Shown here: piece after piece, positions 9,708-19,244 of the stretch
How positions within the stretch are numbered: the first letter of the stretch is position 1
Layout: the number at the start of each line of letters is the position of its first letter
From: CAVXSP01 sp963724645
GTDB taxonomy: Bacteria; Acidobacteriota; Vicinamibacteria; Vicinamibacterales; SCN-69-37
Reading direction: 5' to 3'
Length of the DNA stretch: 64,000 nucleotides
NCBI GenBank assembly: GCA_963724645.1
Contig: CAVRVJ010000013.1
Coordinates: 1-64,000, forward strand
Made by a program: the position numbers and the translations under genes
Notes under the pieces: generated by a model
The model's input: the letters and a program-made list of their open reading frames with translations, nothing else
Told to the model about the DNA's origin: nothing
Database searches by the model: none

Positions 9708-10883
9708 TCAAGAAAATCTTCGCCGGGCCAGGCTCGTTCCACATCAGCAGCGTCTCGACTCTGTGGGCGTGGACCATGTCTTCCACGGGAGACCACGCGA
9801 AGATCGTGAAATGGCCGTCCTGCGACGCCACGAGAGCGATGGCGTCGCGTTGATCGTGGACGAACTGCGCGGCGGAAAGGTGGCGCGTCCCGCCCAGCAG
9901 TGCCGGGTCGACGACCTCCGGCGCGCCGCCGGCAATCGGCTCGGTCACCGTCACGGCGGCCACCTGCGGCGAGCCCTTCCGACGTGCGATTTTCGCGCCG
10001 AAGCCAAGCAGGTCGTAATCGGCGTTGATGATGGTCGCGCCATCGACGGCGGTCAGGCCCGCAATCGCGTCCACGGCCCTTCCGAGCGCGTCCTGCCACG
10101 CCCGCGCCCTCCGCTCGTCCGGAGTCGCGCGATTCAGTTCGGCGAGCGCGGTAAATGGCGGTTCGGCCGCATACGGAATCGGCCGGACGATTCGACTCGC
10201 GCCAGGCGTCGCTGCCCGCCGGAACCATCAACATCGACCCGCCGCGGTTGTGCGCGCGGATGGACACCGCCAGCTGGACCAGCACATTGACCGACTCGAT
10301 CCAGGAGGCGGGGGAATCAAATCCAAGCAAGGACGTGATCAGCGCGGGGCAATCCGGCAGACTCGAGGCCTGCTCGTCGACGAGTTTGATTTGATCGCCC
10401 TCGAGCACGGCCACGTTCACGAACTTGCCGGACTCCTCGCCGCGGTGGTGTTTGATCACGAGCAACCCCGGGGCCATCACCTCGACGACGAAGCAGATGG
10501 CGGGAATGATACCCGTCGTGCCCCAGACCCGCAGCGCGTCGCCGATCCGGCCAGACGCCAAGATGGATGCCGGCGCGCTCGACCGCCGGCGCCACTTTGG
10601 CGAGCGCCGCTGGCTCGAGTGGAATCGAGCGCTCGAAAATCATGGGCTCCCCCGCCTGACGAGGCTCGAGGAACGCCAGCGAGACCTTGGACACGTACCC
10701 TTCTTCATGCCGCAGGCTGGCCCAGAAGGCCGCGTCGATGAGCTCGGCGATCTCGGCGAACGCCCGGAAGCGACGCGAGCGCGCGTACGGCCGCGCTGCC
10801 GCGCGTCCTCGAGATGACGGCTGAAGTGCGCGTGTAAGACCGGCGCCACCGCGGCCGCCGCTGGATAGGCTTGGTCCTGCCAT
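9708..10883 (-). CDS. DAC-like (DACNV-type) nucleotide sensor protein
   Basis: ATG at 10883 is 9 nt beyond the permease stop. N-terminal part: FRAFAEIAELIDAAFWASL, RHEEGYVSKVSLAFLEP; middle: GLLVIKHHRGEESGKFVNVA and SWIESVNVLVQLAVSIRAH; C-terminal part resembles the DisA/DAC diadenylate cyclase fold: VDGATIINADYDLLGFGAKI (DGA motif, about 9995-10055), GGTRHLSAAQFVHD (RH motif, about 9860-9900) and DAIALVASQDGHFTIFAW. DGA and RH motifs are those of diadenylate cyclases, but the family is predicted to sense nucleotides, not make c-di-AMP. I assign it to the DACNV-type sensor group from recollection of these motifs. Frameshifts near 10820, 10570 and 10150; stop at 9708 assumes one more. Confidence 0.65.
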
Positions 10884-10892
10884 TGATGATGA

Positions 10893-12245
10893 TTATCGCC
10901 GGAAGTAGAAGGGCACGCCCACGATCAGCAGGCCCAGTCCCATCAAGGAACTGGCTGGCGACTCGACCAGCGTGTTGATGACGAACACCGAAGACACGAG
11001 CACGAACACCAGGACGGTGAACGGATAGCCCGTGACCCGATACGGACGAGGCCAGTCCGGATGCGTTCGGCGCAGGACCATGACCGACATCACGACCATC
11101 GTGAAGAAGATCCAGTTGGCGAACTGCGACATCGTGATCAGATGTTCGAACCCGCCGGTGAGGGTCAGCAGGCCCGCCCAGATCGCGAGCGCCCAGATGG
11201 CGTTCGCGGGCGTTTCGTAGCGCGGGTGGATCTGCGCGAGCCAGGGAAACAGCCGGCCATCGCGCGCCATGGCGAAAACAGACGCGCGGCCCGGCGAGCA
11301 TGTTGGCCGAGATGGCGCCGAAGATGGAGCACAGAATGGCGATCGTCATGACGGTCGCGCCGGCCGGCCCGACCATCTCGGACATGGCGTCGGTCGCCAC
11401 CCTTGGCGAGGCCGCGATGCGCGGTTGCCCGAGGACGAAGAGGTACGCCAGGTTGGCGCTGACATACACCGCGATCACGACGAGGACGCCGAGCACGATG
11501 CTGCGCACGCACGGTGCGCTGGGGATCGCGGAGTTCGCCGGCCACCAGGCTGACAAACTGCCAGCCGTCGTAGGCAAACAGCGTCGAGATCATCGCCAGG
11601 CCCACGGCGGCCAGCAGGCCACCCGAGAAGTGATCGGGCGCGAGCGGCGCGAAATGGCCGAGGTCGCCATGCCGGGTGACGACCGCGAGTCCCACGAGAC
11701 CGGCCAGTCCTGCGACTTTGAGGACGGTGAACAGGTTCTGCACGCCTGCGCCCTGCTTCGCGCCGCGCGTGTTGATGAACGCGAGCCCGAGCAGCAGCGC
11801 CGATGCCGAGCGTCTTCTCCGTCCACACGGAAATCGCGAGGAACTGCCGCAGGTACAGAAAGAACGCCGCCGTCAACGCGGCCAGCGAACCGGGGATCAC
11901 GACGAGCATGATCGTCCAGCCGTACAGGAACGCCCAGAACGGTCCGTAGGCTTCGCGCATGTAGACGTAGAGGCCGCCGGACTGCGGCAGCATCGTGCCC
12001 AGTTCGGCCAGCGTCAGCGCGCCGCACAGCACCAGCAGTCCCGAGAAGACCCAGATCCCGATCACGAGACCCGGCTCGGGCACGTGCTGGGCGATCAGAC
12101 TGGGTACGACGAAGATGCCGGAGCCGATGACGGCGCCGACCAGCAGCGCGGCACCGTCGAACAGCGTCAAGCCGGCGCGGAAGTTCAGCCAAGTCCGCGG
12201 ATTATATCGGTCCGCCGATTCCCCCTCCTTGTCGAGATAGGACAT
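10893..12245 (-). CDS. APC-superfamily amino acid permease
   Basis: ATG at 12245 gives MSYLDKEGESADRYNPRTW then GLTLFDGAALLVGAVIGSGI, the first-helix GSGIF signature of amino-acid/polyamine permeases. Further helices: LCGALTLAELGTMLPQSGGL, YVYMREAYGPFWAFLYGW, NLFTVLKVAGLAGLVGLAVV, TLFAYDGWQFVSLVAGE, SANLAYLFVLGQPRIA, GRLFPWLAQIHPRYETPANA and a C-terminal FYFRR with stop at 10893. About 450 residues and roughly 12 helices, normal for the family. Frameshifts near 11790, 11510 and 11280. Substrate cannot be set from sequence. It is the first gene of a minus-strand run with the DAC-like sensor, DinB, NfeD and slipin. Confidence 0.85.
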
Positions 12246-12278
12246 CTGACAGCGATAGCCAAGTAGCTGCAAAGAAGC

Positions 12279-12352
12279 TAATTGACGAACGTCGTCCCAA
12301 ACGGTATAGATACCCCGTGCCAGTATCCGGAGGTCGTGGCGTAACTCGCCGC
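12279..12352 (+). repeat. decayed duplicate of the 5' region of the histidine kinase gene
   Basis: This stretch aligns nearly end to end with 13240-13318, sharing taattgacgaacgtc and then alternating matches through the start region. Where the downstream copy has two ATG codons (ggatatggatgcc) this copy reads ggtatagatacc, so both possible start codons are ATA here. It seems to be a fossil copy of the promoter and first codons, about 960 bp upstream of the functional copy. The rest of 12353-12817 shows no gene that I can support. Confidence 0.6.
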
Positions 12353-12817
12353 CTCGCGTCATGCCGAAGGAAGTTTCGAACCCGCTCTGAGAGGCGACGA
12401 CGTCAGGTGAGGGACAGCCGGATCGATCTGACGAGAACCACGGCGAAACACCGTAGCGCGTCGGACCTTCAGCGATCGACGTCCACGGTTGTTGCCGACG
12501 ATGCCGACGACGACCAGGAAGAACGCGAGCAAGCGAAGGTCTCGAAGGTCTCAGACACACCGGTACGCTCGTCACCGCCGCCACTTCACAGTTCGCGCAA
12601 TGTTGACGTGGGTCGAATCATCCTCGGACGGCGGCTCGACGACGACTTCGCAAGTCGGCGCGCCTGGCGCGCCGAGCCGCTCGTCGCCACGCGCTTTCCC
12701 ACGCCACATTCTCAATCGGTAGGAAAGCCGCGCCCCGATGAACGTCAAGAAGCTGAAGATATGGTCTCAGGGGTACATGTTGGCCCGCCGAGTGAGTCTG
12801 CGGCCTCAGGCCGCCGG

Positions 12818-13012
12818 TTACCGTTTTGAGAGGTGGTCGCGCTTTGCCTGTTTTCGCCACGCCGTTTGGCAGAGCCACTTCTTCCGCTGCTCGTGCACGA
12901 CGATTGCCGTCGCCATGATTAAGGCAATGATCGTAATGTCACCGAGCGAGAACGTCACCACAGCGTGATACTCCTCTCGAGTCACCGGCGAACCGTCGAG
13001 GGTGATCGGCAA
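12818..13012 (-). CDS. small single-helix membrane protein, hypothetical
   Basis: A 64-codon minus-strand frame begins MPITLDGSPVTREEYHAV, has one hydrophobic segment FSLGDITIIALIMATAIVV and a basic tail EQRKKWLCQTAWRKQAKRDH. The topology (acidic outside, basic inside) looks sensible for a small bitopic protein, but I know no family and see no strong ribosome site. It lies in the otherwise empty interval between the permease and the histidine kinase genes and could be spurious. Confidence 0.35.
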   Translation of the reverse strand: MPITLDGSPVTREEYHAVVTFSLGDITIIALIMATAIVVHEQRKKWLCQTAWRKQAKRDHLSKR

Positions 13013-13239
13013 ACGTCACGAAGACAGCGAACACCTGCGTACCTGTATTCACGATAGTCATCACCAGGCAGGGGCGTCATCCTGCCTCGACGGTATTTCT
13101 TCGTCCGTGAGTCCGGAGAGTCTGCCAAGTCGGAGATTGCGGGCAGAAGTTCAGACAAGTCGGATGCTATCCGCCCGCCGACGTAGCATCCTGTCGAGAC
13201 ATGAGATCTGCCACAGGTAACCTGGTAGGTACCAGAAGG

Positions 13240-13318
13240 TAATTGACGAACGTCCTCCCTAAAGGATATGGATGCCCCTGTGCCGGAATCCAGACGTGTC
13301 GTGGCCCAACTCGCGCCG
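13240..13318 (+). repeat. functional copy of duplicated 5' region (kinase promoter and start)
   Basis: Contains the sequence shared with 12279-12352 and the ATG at 13268 of the sensor kinase. The conserved block taattgacgaacgtc begins 28 nt before the start codon, so it may be part of the core promoter or leader. Divergence is greatest around the start codons and smallest upstream, which suggests that the upstream part was duplicated with the gene start. Confidence 0.55.
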
Positions 13319-14836
13319 GTCCGACCGGTGTCGCCCTATGCAGGCCTGACGATCAAGGCGGCCTTCCTGCTCTGTTTCGGGATCACGTTCGGACTCTGGC
13401 TGCTGGCCGGATACCGGCTGACTCAGCGGATGACCGACGTTGAATCGCGGACTACCGCCATCAATGGCCGGTATATGCGGGCCCAGGAGCTGCTGTCGAA
13501 CGTCCGTGCGCAAGTGCTGCTGGGATCGGTATTCGTGCGGGATGCGCTGCTGGATCCGGACCCGACGGCGACCGAAAGCTATAGAGCGCGATTCGAGGAC
13601 ACGTACCGCGTGGCGGACCGCGCGCTGCGACAGTACATCCCGGTCCTGGACTCGAACGACGAGCGCGCCCGCGTTGCCGGACTTCGCCGGGAAATCGACG
13701 ATTTCCATCAGTCCATGCTGGACGTCTTTCACACCGACAGCACGCAATTGCACGGCGATGCCCGTGCGCTTCTGCAACGGCAGGTCGTCCCGAAGCGCGA
13801 GCTCGTGATGCGAGTGTCGGATCAGGTCCAGAGCCTGAACCGCGCGGCCTTCGTGCAGCAGCGCGCCGAAACCGCCGCGCTCAATCGGGTTACGCAACGC
13901 CAGACGTGGGAGCGCCTCGGCCTGGCGTTGGCCGCCAGCCTGGGAATTGGACTGCTTGCCACCTTTTATGGCGGCCGCCTCGAGAGCCGCCTGCGACGCC
14001 AACGGGCTCGCGATCTGCAAATCACCAGCGATCTCCATCGCCTCTCGGCGCGGTTTGCCACCGCGCAGGAGGACGAGCGACGGACGATCGCCCGCGAGCT
14101 GCACGACGAGGTGGGCCAGGCGCTGACCGCCATCAAAGTCGAGATCGATGCTGACGCAACGCGCGGCCGAGACGCCGGCCTCGACCGCCGCGCGCCTCGA
14201 GGACGCCCGTCAGATGGCGGAAGACACCCTGCAGACGATTCGAAATCTGTCCCATCTGCTGCGGCCGCCCCTGCTCGACGACCTCGGACTGGCGGCGGCA
14301 CTGAAGGCCAACCTTAGCGGCTTCGAAAAGCGTCACGGCGTTCAGGCGGAGTTGTTCCATGCCGGGATGGATCAGCGCCTCGCCCCCGAGCTCGAAACCG
14401 CGCTGTATCGTGTGGTGCAGGAGGGGCTCACCAACATCGCCAAGCACGCACACGCCCGGATGTGCCGCGTGCACCTGCAGGGATTGCGTTCGACGGTGCT
14501 GGTCACGATCGAAGACGATGGGTCCGGATTCAACGCGAGCGACTTGCAGCGCGCTGGCCCAACGCGAGGACTGGGGTTGATCGGTATCCGCGAGCGAGTC
14601 GCGCAACTGGGCGGCACGTTTCAACTTGAAACGGCGCCCGGTCAGGGCACGCGGCTCGCGATCGAGATGCCCGCTCCGCCTCACGCCGCCGCCCAGACTG
14701 CCGGCATCGCAGCGATCGACGTTTGGGCACTGCCGGGCCACGCGCCGAACCGAACCAGGCGAGCGACAGCCGGGAGTCGACCGGGACGACCAAGGAGGGT
14801 TCGACCGATGGCCAAACTGCGAATCTTCCTGGGTGA
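13268..14836 (+). CDS. sensor histidine kinase, NarX/DegS type (HisKA_3)
   Basis: Two membrane helices (AFLLCFGITFGLWLLAGY near residue 35; LGLALAASLGIGLLATFY near residue 220) enclose a periplasmic helical sensor of about 160 residues. Then a HisKA_3 dimerisation helix with the phospho-accepting His in ERRTIARELHDEVGQALT (about 14085-14135) and an HATPase domain with N box VVQEGLTNIAKHAHA, G1 EDDGSGF and G2 GLGLIGIRERV, ending near GTRLAIEMP. A frameshift lies near 14150. After the ATPase domain the reading frame runs without stop straight into the next gene; a one-base correction instead gives a stop at 14836, overlapping the regulator by 29 nt. Partner is the regulator at 14808. Confidence 0.85.
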
Positions 14837-15455
14837 CGACCATCGGCTCGTCCGTCAGGGATTTCGAAAGATTCTGGAGGAGCGCCCGACTGGGAAATTG
14901 TCGGCGAGGCGAGCGACGGCCGGGAGGCGGTCAAGCAGGTCTGGCACTGAAACCGGACGTCGCGGTCCTCGACATCGGCATGCCGCTGCTGAACGGCATC
15001 GAGGCGACGCGACAGATCGTCCGCCGCGCGCCGCACGTCCACGTGCTGATCCTGAGCATGCATCTGAACGAGGCATACGTCACCCGCGCGCTCCAGGCCG
15101 GCGCCACTGGTTATCTGCTCAAGGACTCGGCCGACACGGACCTGCTGCTCGGCGTGTCGGCGGTCGCGGCCGGCAAGTCCTTCTTCAGTCCGGCCGTCGC
15201 AAAGGTCATGCTGGACGATTACGTCCGCCACCTGGCAGCCAAAGGCGTGGTCGATCGGTACGAGTCGCTGTCGGAGCGGGAACGCGAGATCTTCCAACTG
15301 GTCGCTGAAGGTCACAGCAACAAGGACATCGCCGAACTCCTGCTCTCAGCCCGACGACGGTCGAAACACATCGGGCACACATCCTCCAGAAGCTCGACCT
15401 GCATAACACCGCGGAGCTCGTTTTATACGCCGTCCGACGCGGGGTGATCTCGTAG
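14808..15455 (+). CDS. NarL/FixJ-family response regulator
   Basis: ATG at 14808 is preceded by aaggagg with 9-nt spacing. Receiver domain: MAKLRIFLGDDHRLVRQGF with acidic pair DD, phospho-acceptor Asp in VAVLDIGMPLLNG (about 14965-15000), Ser in ILSMHLNEAYV and Lys in GYLLKDSAD. C-terminal LuxR-type helix-turn-helix: LSEREREIFQLVAEG, HSNKDIAELL, SPTTVETHRAHI (restored) and AELVLYAVRRGVIS, stop at 15455. Frameshifts near 14890-14940 and 15345. It is the output of the kinase just upstream and would bind DNA on phosphorylation; no target is evident. Confidence 0.9.
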
Positions 15456-15475
15456 AGGCGGACGCCCATCAGCAC

Positions 15476-15510
15476 ACGTGAAGCCCCGGGGCGAAAGCGT
15501 GGCTTTCACC
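15476..15510. repeat. dispersed short repeat, copy 1
   Basis: Bases 15476-15498 are identical over 23 bases to 27624-27646 (core gaagccccggggcgaaagc). This copy continues into a hairpin gcgaaagc/gctttcac at 15491-15509. Both copies are at gene borders, as expected for a REP-like intergenic repeat. Here it separates the response regulator from a truncated TPR gene. Confidence 0.6.
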
Positions 15511-15521
15511 GCCGTCCTGAT

Positions 15522-16139
15522 TTGGCAGCGCCGCCAGGCCTTGGCTCGAGCCGTGTTGCTCGCGTGGGCGTTCGTTCGAGCTGGCCGATCTCCTGCGAGC
15601 GACGGGTGCACCGGCCGCGGCGGTCGCCCCCTATCGGCGGGTCCTGCGCGAGTGGCCGGATGCGGCGGGGGGCTCGAGAATGCCTCGGCAGCGTCTTGGT
15701 GGAGTTCGGCCAGTTCGCGGACGCGGAGGCCGCTTTTCGTGAATCGATTCGGCTCAATCCCGATTTGGCTGACGCCCATCGAGACCTGGCGGACCTGCTG
15801 ATGCAGGGTGGCCACGTCGACGAGGCGATTCGACAGTCCCAAGAGGCACTGGCACGCGACTCCCGCTCGGCGGATGCCCGCAACAATCTCGGCGTGGCGC
15901 TTGCGCGCGCCGGACGAGTGGCCGAGGCGGCCGAGCAATTCAAGGCCGCGCTGAAGCTTCAGCCGGACCTGGTCGACGCGCGCGCGAATCTGGAGAGATT
16001 GCTTGGAACCGGGAAGACAGCCCGACCGTTGAGGCCTCCCGTCATGAAAGTCCGACAATTCACGCGGGACAACGCCTGTGTTGGTGCACGCGATAAAATA
16101 GAGCGCTGCCTCGGCGTAGCCTTGTTTTCGGCATCATGA
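15522..16139 (+). pseudogene. TPR-repeat protein, truncated and frameshifted
   Basis: From about 15690 the frame shows three tetratricopeptide repeats: LVEFGQFADAEAAFRESIRL, NPDLADAHRDLADLLMQGGH, ARNNLGVALARAGRVAEAAE and QFKAALKLQPDLVDARANLE. Upstream, ELADLLRATGAP and VAPYRRVLREWPDAA are in another frame. There is no convincing start codon or signal sequence; the 5' side abuts the dispersed repeat, so it may be the remnant of a longer TPR protein. The frame closes at 16139 with TGA overlapping the ATG of the next gene (ATGA). TPR domains bind proteins; no partner can be named. Confidence 0.6.
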
Positions 16140-18111
16140 CTCTTCGCACATTCGTCACCCTCACGGCGATCGCTCTGCTGTCGGCATGCTCCCGCCAGCC
16201 GTCGAAGGTCGCCGAGAATGCCGCATCGGCCGCGCCACCCGTGGTGCCCGCCCCGGTCGAGGCGATCGCCCGCGCCGCTAGACCGGCGCCGCCCGTCCTC
16301 TTCGTCGGACTGGGCGGGGTCGATTGGGAACTGCTGGACGATTACATCGGCCGAGGTGGATGCCCAATCTCGCCATGCTGGTGCGCCAGGGCACCAGTGG
16401 CGTGCTCGAGACGGACCTCCCGTCCGTCGTCCCGTTGGTATGGACAACGATGATGACCGGCAAGAGCCCGCTCGAGCACGGCATCATGGATTTCGTCCAG
16501 TTCAATACGCAGACCGGGGCGAAAGAGCCGATCGCGAGCTCGGCGCGTCGAGTCCCCGCGCTCTGGAACATGGCCACCGACGCCGGCAGGAAGATCTCGG
16601 TGATCGGCTTCTGGGCGACATTTCCCGCTGAGCCTGTCAATGGCGTCCTCGTCTCCGACCGATGGTTCAGTTTCCTCTCGAGCGATGCGGCTCCGTCGGC
16701 GGGCGTGGTCTTTCCCCCCGACCGCGAACGATGGGTCCGTGACGCCCTGATACGTGCCGAGCAGAGTGTGGATTTTTCCACCCTCCACGGCTACCTGCCC
16801 TCGCTGACTGAGGCGGAGTACCGGCAGCATCTGGCGGCGCCAGATCCATATGCCCATCCCATCAGCGCGCTTCGGCGGATCCTGGTCGAAGGCCGCGCTC
16901 AGGATGAGCTGGGCCGTGCCACGCTCGAGCAAGACCATCCGGATGTGACCGCGCTGTATCTGGGCGGCGTCGATTCGATCAGTCAGGTGTTCGCACCGTA
17001 CGTTTCACCGCGACAGGCTGGCATCCCGGCGGAGGACTACGAGCGGTACGGCCGGGTGCCGGAGCAATACTTTCGGGCCATCGACGGCAGACTCGGGGAG
17101 TATCGCGCGCTCGTCGAGCGCACGCACGCTGTTTTGATGCTCGCGTCCGACGGCGCGTCCTCCTGGAGGACGACCCAGCCGGAGACGCCTTCGGGCAACG
17201 CGGACGCGGCGACCCCGAAGGGGCATCGAGCGCCCGGAATGTATCTCATCTGGGGCGCCGGGATTCCTGTTGGCCACGACAAACATGGAAGCGTCCAGCA
17301 AGTGTGCGCGACCTTGCTGGCCCTGGCGGGACTGCCGCGAGGCCAGGGCCTCCCTGGCTCGCCTCTTAGCGGTACTCCGGTCGCCGCCCCTGCAGCACCC
17401 GCGAACTACCAGGCGTTCTATCACGCGACCCCGGCGCCGGCGGCAGCGGCGTCCGCCGCCGGCGGGGCGGTGGACGCCCTCGCCAAACTGAGGTCGCTCG
17501 GCTATGTCGCGGACAGCAGCAGCGCCACAGATGGGGCCGGCGAGACACGGACGGCCGATTCGTATGCCAACGAGGGCGTGATTCTTCGCAACGAGCGGAA
17601 GCCGGCCGAAGCCACCGCCGCATTCGAGAAAGCGCTGGCCGCCGATCCGAACCTGGTGTCCGCGTTGTGGAACTTGAGCGACCTCCTCGGCGGAAAGCCG
17701 GAGACCGCTGAGCGCTCCGATGCGCTGCTCGTTCGCGCCTACGGCAACGGCCTTCCGGAAGGCGCCCAGATCCTGATCCGTCGGGCTGTGGGGTATCAGC
17801 GCGCCGGGCGGGCCGAGCGCGGTCTCAAGCTCATCACCGGGGCGCTCGGGGCGAAGCCCGATGCGCGCGAGTTATGGCTCTTCCGCGGCCGTTCTCGCGT
17901 CGAGTCGCGAGACTGCAAAGGCGCGGCGGCGGATTTCCGGCGCGCCGAAGCGCTCGCTCCGAGCGACCCGGCCGCCTATGTGTCCGAGGGACTGGCCCAG
18001 CAATGCGCTGGTGATCGGGAGGCCGCGCGCCGCGCACTCTCGCGCTCCCTCGAACTGGATCCGAATCAACCAAAGGTGCGTGCGGCCCTGAAATCCCTGG
18101 ACAGGAATTGA
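16136..18111 (+). CDS. lipoprotein with alkaline-phosphatase-superfamily (NPP-like) domain and TPR tail, metal ligands degenerate
   Basis: ATG at 16136 gives a lipoprotein signal: MTLRTFVTLTAIALLSACSR with lipobox LSAC. After a frameshift near 16355 the frame is intact to 18111. Domain 1 (about residues 55-420) is type I phosphodiesterase/NPP-like: FVGLGGVDWELLDDY, LPSVVPLVWTTMMTGKSP with nucleophile-region Thr, then GHRAPGMYLIWGAG. Domain 2 has TPRs: EGVILRNERKPAEATAAFEK, LAADPNLVSALWNLSDLL. Compared with the paralogues at 19-27 kb, the DxxxH ligand is GVDSISQ and SDHG is SDGA, so two metal-binding His are missing in a clean reading frame; it may bind substrate without hydrolysing it. KLRSLGYVAD joins the two domains. 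Confidence 0.82.
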
Positions 18112-18132
18112 TATTCCCGCGGCACGTGCTCT

Positions 18133-18970
18133 CTAGAAGACGACGCCGAATGGCCGCTTGAGGACGAGCGCGAACACAAGGGACAGTCCGACAAACGGGA
18201 CCAGCCAGGGCACGCGCCAGCCGAAAATCGCAAGCTCGTTCGCGGGGTAATCCACGGAGATCGACGCGACGGGCCCGCTTCTTTCGATGGGCGCCTCTGA
18301 CGGGTACAGGAGCTCGTTCACGAACCCGGCGCGGGGTCGCACGGGGAGTGGCGCGCCACGTTCGTCGAGACCTGCAGCGTCTTGCTGAACATGGCGGCGT
18401 CCACCCGAAGCCGGAGTTCGAACTGCCCCGGCGTCCTTGGCAATATCCGCCAAACGATCTGCCGCGCGGCCGGGAACCGGATCGCCGGCGTCGAGACCTC
18501 GACTCCCAACGGGACTTCGAGGGTCACGTCTGGCGGTTGCGAGCTGCCGGTCCCGCTCCTCGCGCCGTCCCCGATGTCCACCGTGAGCAGGGCCGGCCGG
18601 CCTGGCGTCAACCCCGAGTATGCGTAGAACGCCTCGAGCTGCGCCATGAGCGGCGTCAGCGGAACGCTGAGAATCACGATGGGCAGGAGCCACGCCCGCA
18701 GATATGTGACATTGCGCCGGCCGACTTCAGCGCCGCGCGCAGAACGGCGGGTAGGTCGTCGTTGAACAGCCGCATTTCAAAGATTGCGGCCTGCATGCGA
18801 CTTTTCGCCCTCTCGATGGTGCGCCGATTGATGGTCCACTTGACGACCAGCAGCATACCGGCGGCCGTCAGGAGCGAGAAAATTCCAAGGCTCGCGATCG
18901 GCGGCGCCGCGCGCATCGGCCCCATCACGGCGTCCACCGCGATCGTGAGCAAGCGGTTGAGCAAAGGCAT
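18133..18970 (-). CDS. multi-helix membrane protein of unknown function
   Basis: ATG at 18970 gives MPLLNRLLTIAVDAVMG then a hydrophobic helix LGIFSLLTAAGMLLVVKW, a charged helix INRRTIERAKSRMQAAIFEM, a second hydrophobic stretch WLLPIVILSVPLTPLMAQ, a periplasmic beta-rich region (VTLEVPLGVEVSTPAIRFP, RILPRTPGQFELRLRVD) and a final helix VPWLVPFVGLSLVFALVL. The helix-charged-helix order reminds me of EMC3/DUF106 or Oxa1-like proteins, but that is only topology. An alternative start at 19021 adds 17 residues. Frameshifts near 18700 and 18350. It follows the small protein gene and so belongs to the minus-strand phosphodiesterase cluster. Confidence 0.6.
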
Positions 18971-19024
18971 GACAGGCGGTGCGTGTGTCCAGGCCAGGCG
19001 TTCAGGGTCGGACGCCGGCATTCG

Positions 19025-19216
19025 TCACGAGATGTAGCCGAGTCCTTTGAGCTTCTTCTTGATCTCCTGCTCGGAGTCCGATCCTCGAGCTTCGCGAACT
19101 CCTTCTCGAGCACGTGCGTGATGAACTCCTCCACCGACGAATAGCCCGCGAGGTCGGCGTACCGCTTCGCCCTCGCGACGCAGCGCCTTGTCGAGCTTGA
19201 GCCCTGATCCAAACAT
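19025..19216 (-). CDS. small charged protein with LGY tail, unknown function
   Basis: ATG at 19216 gives MFGSGLKLDKALR; after frameshift correction KRYADLAGYSSVEEFITHVL then EKEFAKLED and the end SEQEIKKKLKGLGYIS, stop 19025: about 63 residues, soluble, helical and highly charged. Two frameshifts (near 19165 and 19075) are needed. It starts shortly after the stop of the phosphodiesterase-like gene. Its tail KLKGLGYIS resembles KLRSLGYVA at the domain junction of the lipoprotein at 16136, a motif also known from bacterial sulfatase-TPR proteins. I do not know a named family; the context suggests an accessory of the phosphodiesterase/sulfatase cluster. Confidence 0.6.
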   Translation of the reverse strand: MFGSGLKLDKALRREGEAVRRPRGLFVGGGVHHARAREGVREARGSDSEQEIKKKLKGLGYIS

Positions 19217-19244
19217 GCATCCCTCGTCGCGCTGCCGCCGCGAT

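Noticed and set aside
8741..10561. A 606-codon minus-strand frame spanning sensor, DinB and NfeD
   Set aside because: It changes family three times along its length; the continuity comes from frameshifts and GC-rich composition, not from a fusion protein.
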